From: a bacterium HR32
GTDB taxonomy: Bacteria > Sysuimicrobiota > Sysuimicrobiia > Sysuimicrobiales > Sysuimicrobiaceae
DNA length: 7,740 nucleotides
Reading direction: 5' to 3'
Assembly (NCBI GenBank): GCA_002898935.1
Contig: BEII01000060.1
Location: 1-7,740 of the forward strand
A model generated the notes under the pieces. That model searched no databases and had not been told where the DNA came from. It saw only the letters and a list, made by a program, of their open reading frames with translations. The translations under genes were made by a program, and so were the position numbers. Shown piece by piece: positions 1-6,099 of the stretch (positions are counted from its first letter, which is position 1; every line of letters begins with the position of its first letter).

Positions 1-566
1 CGGCCGAACTGACCGTCGCGGTGGAAGTCGTCCGCGGCCACGGGCGAGACCGGGTGGGCCGGGCCGTGCGCCCGCACGGCCTCGACCCACACCTGGGTGT
101 CTGCGTCGGGGTCGGAGTGGGGGTTCCAGACCTCGACGAACCGAACGCCGCGCAGCCGCCGGACTTCGGAGGCTCTCCAGCGCGCGGTCCACAGGTTTCC
201 CGTCCACGAAGGGTGGTTGAGACCTGCCACGCCGCCTGCCGCCTCCACTTCCGCGAACACGTCTTCGGGTTTCCTGGAGCGAGGCACGCGTGAGACCGCG
301 AGGCAGCCGACGTGCGGCCCTAGGGGGCGCACGGGCCTCGGGACGGTGACCTCCACCCCCGACACCACGCACACCTCGTGGTCGGAAAGCCCTGTGGTGT
401 CCGAGAGCCTGTCGTGGTCGGTCAGGGCCACGAAACAAAACCCGCAAGACCTGTACCGGGCTACCACGGCCTCAGCGGCGTACTGGCCGTCCGAGGCGGT
501 GGTGTGGCAGTGCAGCTGGGCCTTGCGATCCTGCCCGCCGCAGGCGTAGGGGTCGAGGAGGCGCAT
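1..566 (-). CDS. PHP-domain metal-dependent hydrolase, C-terminus cut by window edge
   Basis: The minus strand is open from ATG at 566 to the left edge (188 full codons, no stop). The protein shows PHP-fold metal-site motifs in order: LHCHTTASDG (His19, His21, Asp26), ALTDHD (Asp50, His51), SGVEVT (Glu72), His85, LNHPSW (His118), VEVWN (Glu145), and DDFH near the cut (Asp180, His182). PHP proteins use such His/Asp/Glu clusters to bind two or three metal ions and hydrolyse phosphoesters or related bonds. The NHP, then E-x-W-N, then D-x-H order resembles stand-alone CehA/McbA-type hydrolases more than the PHP domains of DNA polymerases, but the substrate is unknown. It is transcribed away from moaDE across a 55-base gap. 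No clear Shine-Dalgarno precedes the ATG. Oddities are six cysteines, including C41-x2-C44, and more A/T-ending codons than in the liv genes. Very sure it is a PHP protein; the subfamily is tentative. Confidence 0.9.
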   Translation of the reverse strand, partial: MRLLDPYACGGQDRKAQLHCHTTASDGQYAAEAVVARYRSCGFCFVALTDHDRLSDTTGLSDHEVCVVSGVEVTVPRPVRPLGPHVGCLAVSRVPRSRKPEDVFAEVEAAGGVAGLNHPSWTGNLWTARWRASEVRRLRGVRFVEVWNPHSDPDADTQVWVEAVRAHGPAHPVSPVAADDFHRDGQFG

Positions 567-621
567 CCGTGCAGTATTGTGCGCCAGTCGGGTGCGCCGG
601 GGTAGAATGCGGGCGGGACCC
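567..621. promoter_or_regulatory. Divergent intergenic promoter region between the PHP gene and moaDE
   Basis: These 55 bases separate the divergent ATG starts at 566 (minus) and 622 (plus), so promoters for both directions must lie here or inside the neighbouring coding sequence. On the plus strand TAGAAT (603-608) matches the -10 consensus at five of six positions and ends 13 bases before the moaDE ATG, implying a very short leader. No good -35 is seen: TTGTGC at 577-582 is 20 bases upstream, longer than the usual 17. On the minus strand CACAAT (581 down to 576) is a weaker -10-like hexamer ending nine bases before the PHP ATG. No operator-like inverted repeat was found. Confidence 0.4.
603..608 (+). 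promoter_or_regulatory. Candidate -10 element for moaDE and possibly the downstream liv genes
   Basis: TAGAAT differs from TATAAT at one position and stands out as AT-rich in GC-rich surroundings. Transcription would be expected to start at about 614-617, leaving a leader of only some 5-8 bases before ATG 622. This also argues against the in-frame upstream starts TTG 577 and ATG 607. There is no convincing -35 at standard spacing, so the call rests on the -10 alone. Confidence 0.33.
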
Positions 622-1308
622 ATGCACATCCGCGTGCGGCTGTTCGCCGCTTACCGCGAGGCCGTGGGCGCGCCGACGGTGGACCTGGAGCTGGACGGGG
701 AGGTCACCCCGGCGCGGGCCTGGGAGCGCTTGCGCGACCTGCACCCGGCCCTCGGCCGATTCCCAGGCCCTGCCTTTGCCGTGGGCGACCGCTACGTGCC
801 TGCGGACCACCCCCTGCGGGACGGCGACGAGGTGACGCTCATCCCTCCGGTGAGCGGCGGGTCGGTGCACGTGGACCTGGTGGAGTCCCCCATCGACGTG
901 GACCGCCTGCTCCGCCGCGTGCGCCACCCGAACGCAGGCGCGGTGGTCCTGTTCCTGGGGACGGTGCGGGACAACGCCGAAGGCCCGCACGTCCGGTACC
1001 TGGACTACGAGGCCTACGACCGCCTGGCGCGCGCGGAAATGGAGCGGATCGCTGAGGAGGTCACAGGCCGCTGGCCGGTCCTCGGGGTCGCGCTGGAGCA
1101 CCGGGTGGGGCGGCTGGAGGTGGGCGAGGTGAGCGTGGCCGTGGCGGTGTCCGCACCCCACCGGCGGGAGGCGTTCGAGGCCGGCCGGTTCGCCATCGAC
1201 ACCTTGAAGACGCGGGTCCCCATCTGGAAGAAGGAGGTTTGGGAGGGCGGATCCCGCTGGGTGGGCGCGGAGCCGGAAGGGGAAAGGCCCGGGGAACGCG
1301 TAGTCTGA
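622..1308 (+). CDS. moaDE: Fused MoaD-MoaE molybdopterin synthase
   Basis: This 228-residue protein joins both subunits of molybdopterin synthase, which converts cyclic pyranopterin monophosphate to molybdopterin in the cytoplasm. Residues 1-80 are a MoaD ubiquitin-like sulfur carrier (MHIRVRLFAAYREAVG at the start) ending in PPVSGG, with the diglycine at 79-80. Residues 81-228 are MoaE: FLGTVR (Arg116), YEAY (129-132), APHRREAFEAG (His180, Arg181), and LKTRVPIWKKE (Lys196, Lys203). By spacing these match E. coli MoaE Arg39, His103, Arg104, Lys119 and Lys126, so the catalytic site looks intact. ATG 622 was chosen because the MoaD fold begins there; TTG 577 and ATG 607 would add a non-homologous arginine-rich leader. 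The preceding GGGCGGGA is only a weak ribosome-binding site. A free MoaD C-terminal glycine is normally needed for thiocarboxylation, so cleavage after Gly80 is expected, as known for M. tuberculosis MoaX. It lies seven bases upstream of livG. Confidence 0.95.
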   Translation: MHIRVRLFAAYREAVGAPTVDLELDGEVTPARAWERLRDLHPALGRFPGPAFAVGDRYVPADHPLRDGDEVTLIPPVSGGSVHVDLVESPIDVDRLLRRVRHPNAGAVVLFLGTVRDNAEGPHVRYLDYEAYDRLARAEMERIAEEVTGRWPVLGVALEHRVGRLEVGEVSVAVAVSAPHRREAFEAGRFAIDTLKTRVPIWKKEVWEGGSRWVGAEPEGERPGERVV

Positions 1309-1315
1309 CGGCAAG

Positions 1316-2131
1316 ATGGGGGCTGGGGTCCCACTGGTGGACGTCGTCCTGGACGTCCGCCACGTGACCCTGCGGTTCGCGGGGCTCGTGGCGGTCTCGG
1401 ACCTCTCCCTGTCGGTGCGCGCGGGCGAGCTGCTGGGGATCATCGGGCCCAACGGCGCGGGCAAGACCAGCGTGCTGAACTGCATCAACGGCTTCTACCG
1501 TCCCCAGGCGGGCCGCATCCGGTTCCTGGACCGGGACGTGACGCGGCTTCTCCCCCACACCCGGGCCGCCCTGTGCATCGCCCGGACGTTCCAGAACATC
1601 GCCCTGTACCCACACATGACGGTACTGCAGAACATCCTGTCCGGCCGCCTGGTGCACATGCGTTCCAGCCTGATGGGCTGCGGGGTGTACTGGGGCTTCG
1701 GCCAGCGGGAAGTCCTCCGCCACCGTGAGCGCGTGGAGGAGATCGTGGACTTCCTGGAGATCGAAGCCTACCGCGACGCCCGGGTGGGCGAGCTGCCGTA
1801 TGGCATCCAGAAGAAAGTCGAGCTGGGGCGGGCGCTCGCCATGGAGCCCCGCCTGCTGCTGCTGGACGAGCCCATGGCCGGTATGACCGTGGACGAGAAG
1901 CTGGACATGGCCCGCTACATCCTCGAACTCCGGGAGGTGCGGGGGCTTCCCATGGTCCTCATCGAGCACGACATGGGGGTCGTGATGGACCTGTGCGACC
2001 GCATCCTGGCCATGGACTACGGTCGGAAGATCGCCGAGGGTCCACCGGAGGAGATCCAGAACCACCCGGACGTGATCCGCGCGTACCTCGGGGAGGAGCA
2101 CGGCCTGGCGGAGGAGGTGGCGGGCCGGTGA
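1316..2131 (+). CDS. livG: LivG-type ABC transporter ATP-binding protein
   Basis: This 271-residue cytoplasmic ATPase is one of two that power a branched-chain amino acid type (HAAT) ABC importer. Visible motifs are Walker A GPNGAGKT (44-51), Q-loop RTFQN (Gln93) followed by the LivG-typical PHMTVLQNIL, signature LPYGIQKK (160-167), Walker B LLLLDEP (180-186; Asp184, Glu185), D-loop MAG (187-189), and H-loop IEHDMG (His218). The C-terminal EEIQNHPDVIRAYLGEEH (245-262) is also typical of LivG. The signature is PYGIQ rather than LSGGQ; a YG form is normal in LivG, but the proline and isoleucine are less common. ATG 1316 lacks a clear Shine-Dalgarno and follows the moaDE stop by seven bases, suggesting coupled translation; GTG 1337 is a possible alternative that removes seven residues. 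The gene ends in a GTGA overlap with the acyl-CoA synthetase. The family is certain; the substrate is not readable here. Confidence 0.95.
   Translation: MGAGVPLVDVVLDVRHVTLRFAGLVAVSDLSLSVRAGELLGIIGPNGAGKTSVLNCINGFYRPQAGRIRFLDRDVTRLLPHTRAALCIARTFQNIALYPHMTVLQNILSGRLVHMRSSLMGCGVYWGFGQREVLRHRERVEEIVDFLEIEAYRDARVGELPYGIQKKVELGRALAMEPRLLLLDEPMAGMTVDEKLDMARYILELREVRGLPMVLIEHDMGVVMDLCDRILAMDYGRKIAEGPPEEIQNHPDVIRAYLGEEHGLAEEVAGR
2111..2118 (+). promoter_or_regulatory. Strong ribosome-binding site fixing the synthetase start at GTG 2128
   Basis: GAGGAGGT lies inside the 3' end of livG, nine bases before GTG 2128. It is the best Shine-Dalgarno match in the window. It selects the GTG that overlaps the livG TGA (GTGA) over the far upstream in-frame ATG at 1993, whose extra residues read as a glycine/proline/arginine-rich out-of-frame copy of livG. 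Confidence 0.8.
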
Positions 2132-4089
2132 GTGCGGTCCTCGAACGCCCGACCCTAGCCCCGGAGGCGCGCAAGGCTTCGCTGCGCGCCCTCGACACCT
2201 TCCCCAAGCGCCTGCTGCACAACGCGGAGCGGTTCGGGGACCGGGTGGCCTTTCGGGAGAAGGAGTTCGGCATCTGGCAGGAGATCACGTGGCGGCAGTA
2301 CCTGGAGCACGTGCAGGCTTGCGCCGGGGGGCTCCTCGCCCTGGGGATGCGGCGGGGCGACGTGGTGGCCCTGGTGGGCGACAACCGGCCGGAGCTGTAC
2401 TACCTGGCCATGGCCACGCAGGCCCTGGGAGGGGTTTCCTGCGGCATGTACCAGGACACCCTGGCGGAGCAGCTGGCGGAGCTCGTGGACTTCGCGGACG
2501 CTCGGTTTGTGTTCTGCGAGGACCAGGAGCAGGTGGACAAAATCCTGGCCATGGAGGACCGCCTCCCCAAGGTGGAGCGGGTGGTGGTGGACGACTGGCG
2601 CGGCATGTGGCGCTACCACCACGCCAAGCTGGTGCGGTTCTCGGAGCTGGAGGCCCTGGGACGGGAGTTCCTGGCCCGAGAGCCGGACCGGTTCCTCCAG
2701 GAGGTGGCTCAGGGGCGCGGGGACGACGTGGCCATCTTCTGCCTGACGTCCGGGACCACGTCCCTGCCCAAGCTCGCCATGCTCTCCCACCGCAACCTCC
2801 TGGCGCAGGGGGAGAACTTCCTGGCGGTGGAGCCGCACATGTCCTCCCAAGACGAGTTCGTGAGCTTCCTGCCCTTCGCGTGGATCGGCGAGCAGATGAT
2901 CTCCTACACCCTGCACCAGCTGGTGGGGTTCACGGTGAACTTCCCGGAGGAACCCGAGACGGCCCAGCGGGACCTGCGGGAGATCGGACCCCACTTCATG
3001 TTCGCGCCCGCGCGCATCTACGAGGGTGTGCACTCGGCGGTGACCGTCCGCATGCTCGACGCGGGGCCGGTCCGGCGGCGGGTGTACGAGGCGGCCATGG
3101 CCGTGGCCGGCCGTGTGGTGGACGCGCAGGCGGCGGGCAAGCCGGTCCCCGGGTGGCTGCGGGCCCTGTGGTGGTTGGGCTACTGGACCGTGTACCGGCC
3201 GCTGTTGGACAAGGTGGGCCTGGTGCGCATGCGGGTGGCCTGGAACGGCGGGGCTTCGCTCGGCCCGGACTACTTCCGGTTCTTCCGCGGGCTGGGGTTG
3301 AACCTGAAGCAGATCTACGGCCAGACGGAGATCGCGGGCATCTCGTGCGTGCACCGGGACGGGCAGGTGCGCTTCTGGACCATGGGGTCACCCATCGCCA
3401 ACACCGAGCTCCGCGTCACCGAGGACGGCGAGATCATCAGCCGGAGCCCCTCGGTGTTCCTCGGGTACTACAAGAACCCCGAGGCCACCCGCCGCGCCCT
3501 GCGGGACGGGTGGCTGTACTCGGGGGACACCGGGGTGCTGGACCCCAGCGGGGACATCATCCTGTTCGACCGCAGCGAGGACATCATCACCCTGCAGGAC
3601 GGCACGCGGGTGCCGCCCCGGGTGATCGAGGACATGCTGAAGTTCACCCCGTACGTGCAGCACGCCATGGTCCTCGGGGAGGGGAGGCCGTACCTGGCGG
3701 CCATCCTCAACGTGGACTTCCAGAACGTGGGGAAGTGGGCGGAGGACCGCGGCATCGCGTACACCTCGTACATGGACCTGTCGCAGAAGCCGCAGGTGCT
3801 GGACTTGCTGGAGGGCCTGGTGCGGGAGACCAACGCGCGCTTGCAGCCCGGCTGGAGGGTGCGGGCCTTCGTGTCCCTGTACAAGGAGTTCCACCCGGAC
3901 GACGACGAGCTCACCCGCACCCGCAAGCTGCGGCGCCGGCACATCCTGGAGCGGTACCGGGACCTGGTGGAGGCCATCTACGCGGGCGCAGACCGTTTCC
4001 GCGCCACCGTCACCGTCCGCTACGAGGACGGCCGCGTGGCCACCCTGCACCCCACCTTGGAGATCCGCAGGCTAGCAGGCGACGGATGA
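2128..4089 (+). CDS. Long-chain-type acyl-CoA synthetase (AMP-forming) embedded in the liv cluster
   Basis: This 653-residue adenylate-forming enzyme should activate a carboxylic acid with ATP and join it to CoA. Motifs are the nucleotide-binding loop LTSGTTSLPKLAMLSH (206-221), FLPFAWIGEQM (247-257), NGGASL (373-378), YGQTE (397-401), YSGDTG (464-469; Asp467), DRSEDIITLQDG (481-492; Arg482), and the C-terminal hinge/catalytic region LTRTRKLRRR (595-604), where Lys600 is the likely catalytic lysine. The DRxxDxxxLQxG form and the length point to the long-chain (FadD15/ACSL-like) branch. The loop carries Ser212 and Leu216 where TTGxPKG usually has glycines. No membrane segment or signal peptide is evident, so it is probably cytosolic or peripheral. 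It overlaps livG (GTGA) and livH (ATGA), so expression is tied to the transporter and its substrate is probably the imported acid. Chain length and acid type are unknown. Confidence 0.93.
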   Translation: MSAVLERPTLAPEARKASLRALDTFPKRLLHNAERFGDRVAFREKEFGIWQEITWRQYLEHVQACAGGLLALGMRRGDVVALVGDNRPELYYLAMATQALGGVSCGMYQDTLAEQLAELVDFADARFVFCEDQEQVDKILAMEDRLPKVERVVVDDWRGMWRYHHAKLVRFSELEALGREFLAREPDRFLQEVAQGRGDDVAIFCLTSGTTSLPKLAMLSHRNLLAQGENFLAVEPHMSSQDEFVSFLPFAWIGEQMISYTLHQLVGFTVNFPEEPETAQRDLREIGPHFMFAPARIYEGVHSAVTVRMLDAGPVRRRVYEAAMAVAGRVVDAQAAGKPVPGWLRALWWLGYWTVYRPLLDKVGLVRMRVAWNGGASLGPDYFRFFRGLGLNLKQIYGQTEIAGISCVHRDGQVRFWTMGSPIANTELRVTEDGEIISRSPSVFLGYYKNPEATRRALRDGWLYSGDTGVLDPSGDIILFDRSEDIITLQDGTRVPPRVIEDMLKFTPYVQHAMVLGEGRPYLAAILNVDFQNVGKWAEDRGIAYTSYMDLSQKPQVLDLLEGLVRETNARLQPGWRVRAFVSLYKEFHPDDDELTRTRKLRRRHILERYRDLVEAIYAGADRFRATVTVRYEDGRVATLHPTLEIRRLAGDG

Positions 4090-5009
4090 CCCCGCAGTTC
4101 GTCCTCGAGGGGACCGTGGTGGGCCTCGCCGTGGGCTCGATCTACGCGCTCATCGCGGTGGGGTTTGCGGTGCTGTACAAGTCCACGAAGATCCTGAACC
4201 TGGCCCACGGCGAGCTCGTGCTGTTCGGCGGCTACCTGGCCATCGCCCTCACCACCGCCGCAGGCCACCTGCCGGCCCCCTTGGCCTTCGGTCTGGGGGT
4301 GGCCGGCACCCTGGTGGCTGCGGCGGCCCTGGGGTTCGGGGTGGAGCGGGCGGTGATGCGGCCTCTGTTCGGGCAGCCCCTGCTATCCGTCATCATCGTA
4401 ACCCTGGCCCTGGGGTACGTGATCCGCGGGGTCATGGTGGGGATCTGGAGCGGCGAGACCCGCACCTTCCCGCTGGTGGTGCCGCCCGTGGTGGTGCGGG
4501 TGGCGTCGGTTCCGGTACCCCTCGTGGGCGTCTGGAGCGCTGCGGCGGCGGCGGCGCTGCTCGTGCTGTTCTCGCTGTTCTTCCGGTACACCCGCTGGGG
4601 CGTCGCCATGCGCGCCGCGGCCAACGAGCAGCTCACCGCTTCCGCTCTGGGCGTGAGCCTCAGGCGGGTGTTCGCGTACGCGTGGGCGTTCGCGGCCATC
4701 GCGGGCGCCGTGGGCGGCATCCTCCTCGGTCTGTGGCTGGGGGTCAACTTCGCCCTGGCCGCGGTGGGTCTCAAGGCCCTGGCGGCCCTCATCCTGGGCG
4801 GCCTCGACAGCATCCCCGGCGCCATCGTCGGCGGGCTCGTGGTGGGTGTTCTGGAAACGATCGTGGGCGGCTACATCGACGCCCACGTGCGCCTGTTCGG
4901 CCACCCCCTGCACGGCTTCAAGGAGGTGACCGCGTACCTGGTGATCCTGCTGGTGCTCATGGTCCGGCCGTACGGGCTGTTCGGCACCGAGCACATCGAG
5001 CGGTTGTAG
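4086..5009 (+). CDS. livH: LivH-type ABC transporter permease
   Basis: This 307-residue integral membrane protein is one of two permeases forming the import channel. It is hydrophobic throughout, with about eight likely membrane segments (roughly 8-30, 45-61, 65-87, 99-120, 148-166, 196-219, 229-260 and 282-297). LivH hallmarks are GSIYALIAVGFAVLYKSTK (17-35) followed by ILNLAHGELVLFGGY (36-50), the cytoplasmic ATPase-coupling stretch MRAAANEQLTASALGV (175-190), LILGGLDSIPGAIVGG (235-250), and the ending RPYGLFG (294-300). ATG 4086 overlaps the synthetase TGA as ATGA and has no independent Shine-Dalgarno, so translation probably depends on ribosomes finishing the synthetase. Length is normal for LivH and no key motif is missing. 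It is followed nine bases later by livM. Confidence 0.95.
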   Translation: MTPQFVLEGTVVGLAVGSIYALIAVGFAVLYKSTKILNLAHGELVLFGGYLAIALTTAAGHLPAPLAFGLGVAGTLVAAAALGFGVERAVMRPLFGQPLLSVIIVTLALGYVIRGVMVGIWSGETRTFPLVVPPVVVRVASVPVPLVGVWSAAAAAALLVLFSLFFRYTRWGVAMRAAANEQLTASALGVSLRRVFAYAWAFAAIAGAVGGILLGLWLGVNFALAAVGLKALAALILGGLDSIPGAIVGGLVVGVLETIVGGYIDAHVRLFGHPLHGFKEVTAYLVILLVLMVRPYGLFGTEHIERL

Positions 5010-5013
5010 GAGG
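5008..5013 (+). promoter_or_regulatory. Ribosome-binding site for livM, overlapping the livH stop
   Basis: AGGAGG is formed partly by the livH TAG stop (5007-5009) and lies five bases before GTG 5019. It supports the GTG start and therefore the polar leader with CGDFKTSY, rather than the later in-frame ATG at 5070, which would remove that leader. Confidence 0.7.
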
Positions 5014-5018
5014 GGGAA

Positions 5019-6062
5019 GTGGCGTACGCACGGCCCTGTGGGGACTTCAAGACCTCCTACGCGCAGGACATGGCCCTGCTGGACGTGCGCCTGTACCGGG
5101 CCGGCTTCCTGCTCCTCTTGGCGGGCCTGCTGGCCGCGCCGTGGCTGCTGGGCCGGTGGCTGTTCCTGCTGAACGACATCGCTATCTTCGCCATCGGCGC
5201 CACCGGGCTGTCGTTGGTGATGGGGTTCGCGGGCCAGATCTCCCTGGGACACGCGGCCTTCATGGCCGTGGGCGCGTACACCTCGTGGTTCGTCACGAGC
5301 GAGCTCCGTTGGCCCTTCGTGGTCGCCCTGCCCGCGAGCGCGCTGGTGGCCTTCGCGGTGGGCGCGGTGGTGGGGTTGCCGTCGCTCAGGATCAAGGGCC
5401 TGTACCTCGCCATCGCCACCCTCGCCTTCCAGTTCCTCGTGGAGTACCTGATCGTGCAGACCGTGAGCGGCATGGGCGGCACGCCTGTCCCGCCCATGGA
5501 CCTGCTGGGGGTCCCGGTGGACACCGAGGTCCGGTTCTACTACCTCGCTCTCGCGGTGTGGGTGGGCGGTGCGGTGTTCGCCACCAACCTGACCCGCACC
5601 CGGGTGGGCCTAGCCCTCATGGCGGTCCGGGACCGGGACTACGCGGCCCAGGTCCTCGGCGTGAACCTCTTGTACTACAAGACCCTGGCCTTCGCCCTCG
5701 GCGCGGCGTACGCGGGCGTGGCGGGTAGCCTGTTCGCGCACTACAACCGGGTCATCGGCGCCGAGCACTTCAGCCTGGCGCAGTCCATCGACTACGTGGC
5801 CATGCTGGTGATCGGCGGCCTCGGCAGCGTGTGGGGCCCGCACCTGGGTGCGGCCTTCGTCCGCACCCTCACGCAGGCGCTGAAGATCGCAGCACCCCTC
5901 CTGGCGGCCTCCGTGCCCATGCTGGGGCGCGCCACCACCTCCGTGCGGGAGGTGGTGTTCGGCGCGATCCTCATCGCCCTGCTGATCTGGGAACCCGGGG
6001 GTCTCGCGACCCTCCTGCGGAAGCTCAAGCGCTACGTGGACCTGTGGCCCTTCCCCCACTAG
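5019..6062 (+). CDS. livM: LivM-type ABC transporter permease
   Basis: This 347-residue protein is the second permease of the importer. A polar N-terminal stretch, ARPCGDFKTSYAQDMAL (4-20), precedes the first membrane segment (about 28-46). LivM hallmarks follow: GFAGQISLGHAAFMAVGAY (69-87), PSLRIKGLYLAIATLAF (121-137), the coupling loop MAVRDRDYAAQVLGV (201-215), VIGGLGSVWGPHLGA (264-278), and EPGGLATLLRK (325-335). About nine hydrophobic segments can be placed. The CG-x-F-x-TSY leader is longer than in classical LivM and, from memory, is shared by LivM proteins in clusters that also carry an acyl-CoA synthetase. GTG 5019 is backed by AGGAGG at 5008-5013, and the gap to livH is nine bases. 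The gene faces livF, with a hairpin 4 bases past its stop. Confidence 0.95.
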   Translation: MAYARPCGDFKTSYAQDMALLDVRLYRAGFLLLLAGLLAAPWLLGRWLFLLNDIAIFAIGATGLSLVMGFAGQISLGHAAFMAVGAYTSWFVTSELRWPFVVALPASALVAFAVGAVVGLPSLRIKGLYLAIATLAFQFLVEYLIVQTVSGMGGTPVPPMDLLGVPVDTEVRFYYLALAVWVGGAVFATNLTRTRVGLALMAVRDRDYAAQVLGVNLLYYKTLAFALGAAYAGVAGSLFAHYNRVIGAEHFSLAQSIDYVAMLVIGGLGSVWGPHLGAAFVRTLTQALKIAAPLLAASVPMLGRATTSVREVVFGAILIALLIWEPGGLATLLRKLKRYVDLWPFPH

Positions 6063-6066
6063 GAAA

Positions 6067-6095
6067 CCCCAAGGATCGCTGCGCGATCTTTGGGG
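6067..6095. terminator. Hairpin between convergent livM and livF, probable bidirectional terminator
   Basis: A 13-base-pair stem has left arm CCCCAAGGATCGC (6067-6079), loop TGC (6080-6082) and right arm GCGATCTTTGGGG (6083-6095). All pairs are Watson-Crick except one G-T at 6073/6089. It fills most of the 37-base gap between the convergent stops, the usual place for a shared terminator. Neither strand has a long T-run: the plus side continues CGGTC and the minus side has only TTT. Intrinsic termination may therefore be weak, factor-dependent, or replaced by a role in protecting mRNA 3' ends. Confidence 0.72.
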
Positions 6096-6099
6096 CGGT

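Noticed and set aside
97..549. Plus-strand 150-codon frame opposite the PHP gene
   Set aside because: Ser/Thr/Arg/Pro-rich with no motif, while the minus strand encodes all PHP metal-site motifs.
577..621. Upstream starts TTG 577 or ATG 607 for moaDE
   Set aside because: They add an arginine-rich leader absent from MoaD, and a -10-like box at 603-608 would lie within the coding sequence; ATG 622 begins the MoaD fold exactly.
472..1488. Long minus-strand open frame opposite moaDE and the livG start
   Set aside because: It is rich in Arg, Pro, His and Ala with no recognisable motif and lies opposite a clear MoaD-MoaE gene; long antisense frames are expected at this GC content.
1061..2101. Long minus-strand open frame opposite livG
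   Set aside because: No domain motif, and composition typical of the complement of a GC-rich gene, while the plus strand has complete LivG motifs.
1993..2127. N-terminal extension of the synthetase from ATG 1993
   Set aside because: The 45 extra residues are Gly/Pro/Arg-rich and overlap livG in another frame; GTG 2128 has a strong Shine-Dalgarno and the usual GTGA overlap.
2155..3354. Long minus-strand open frame opposite the acyl-CoA synthetase
   Set aside because: His/Gln/Leu/Pro-rich shadow with no motif; the plus strand encodes an intact enzyme.
2289..4085. Plus-strand open frame running through the synthetase in another frame into livH
   Set aside because: The upstream part is Gly/Ala/Arg/Pro low-complexity; only the portion from ATG 4086 is a real gene (livH).
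4682..5728. Plus-strand frame crossing the livH-livM junction
   Set aside because: Gly/Arg/Pro-rich shadow with no motif; livH and livM in other frames carry full family motifs.
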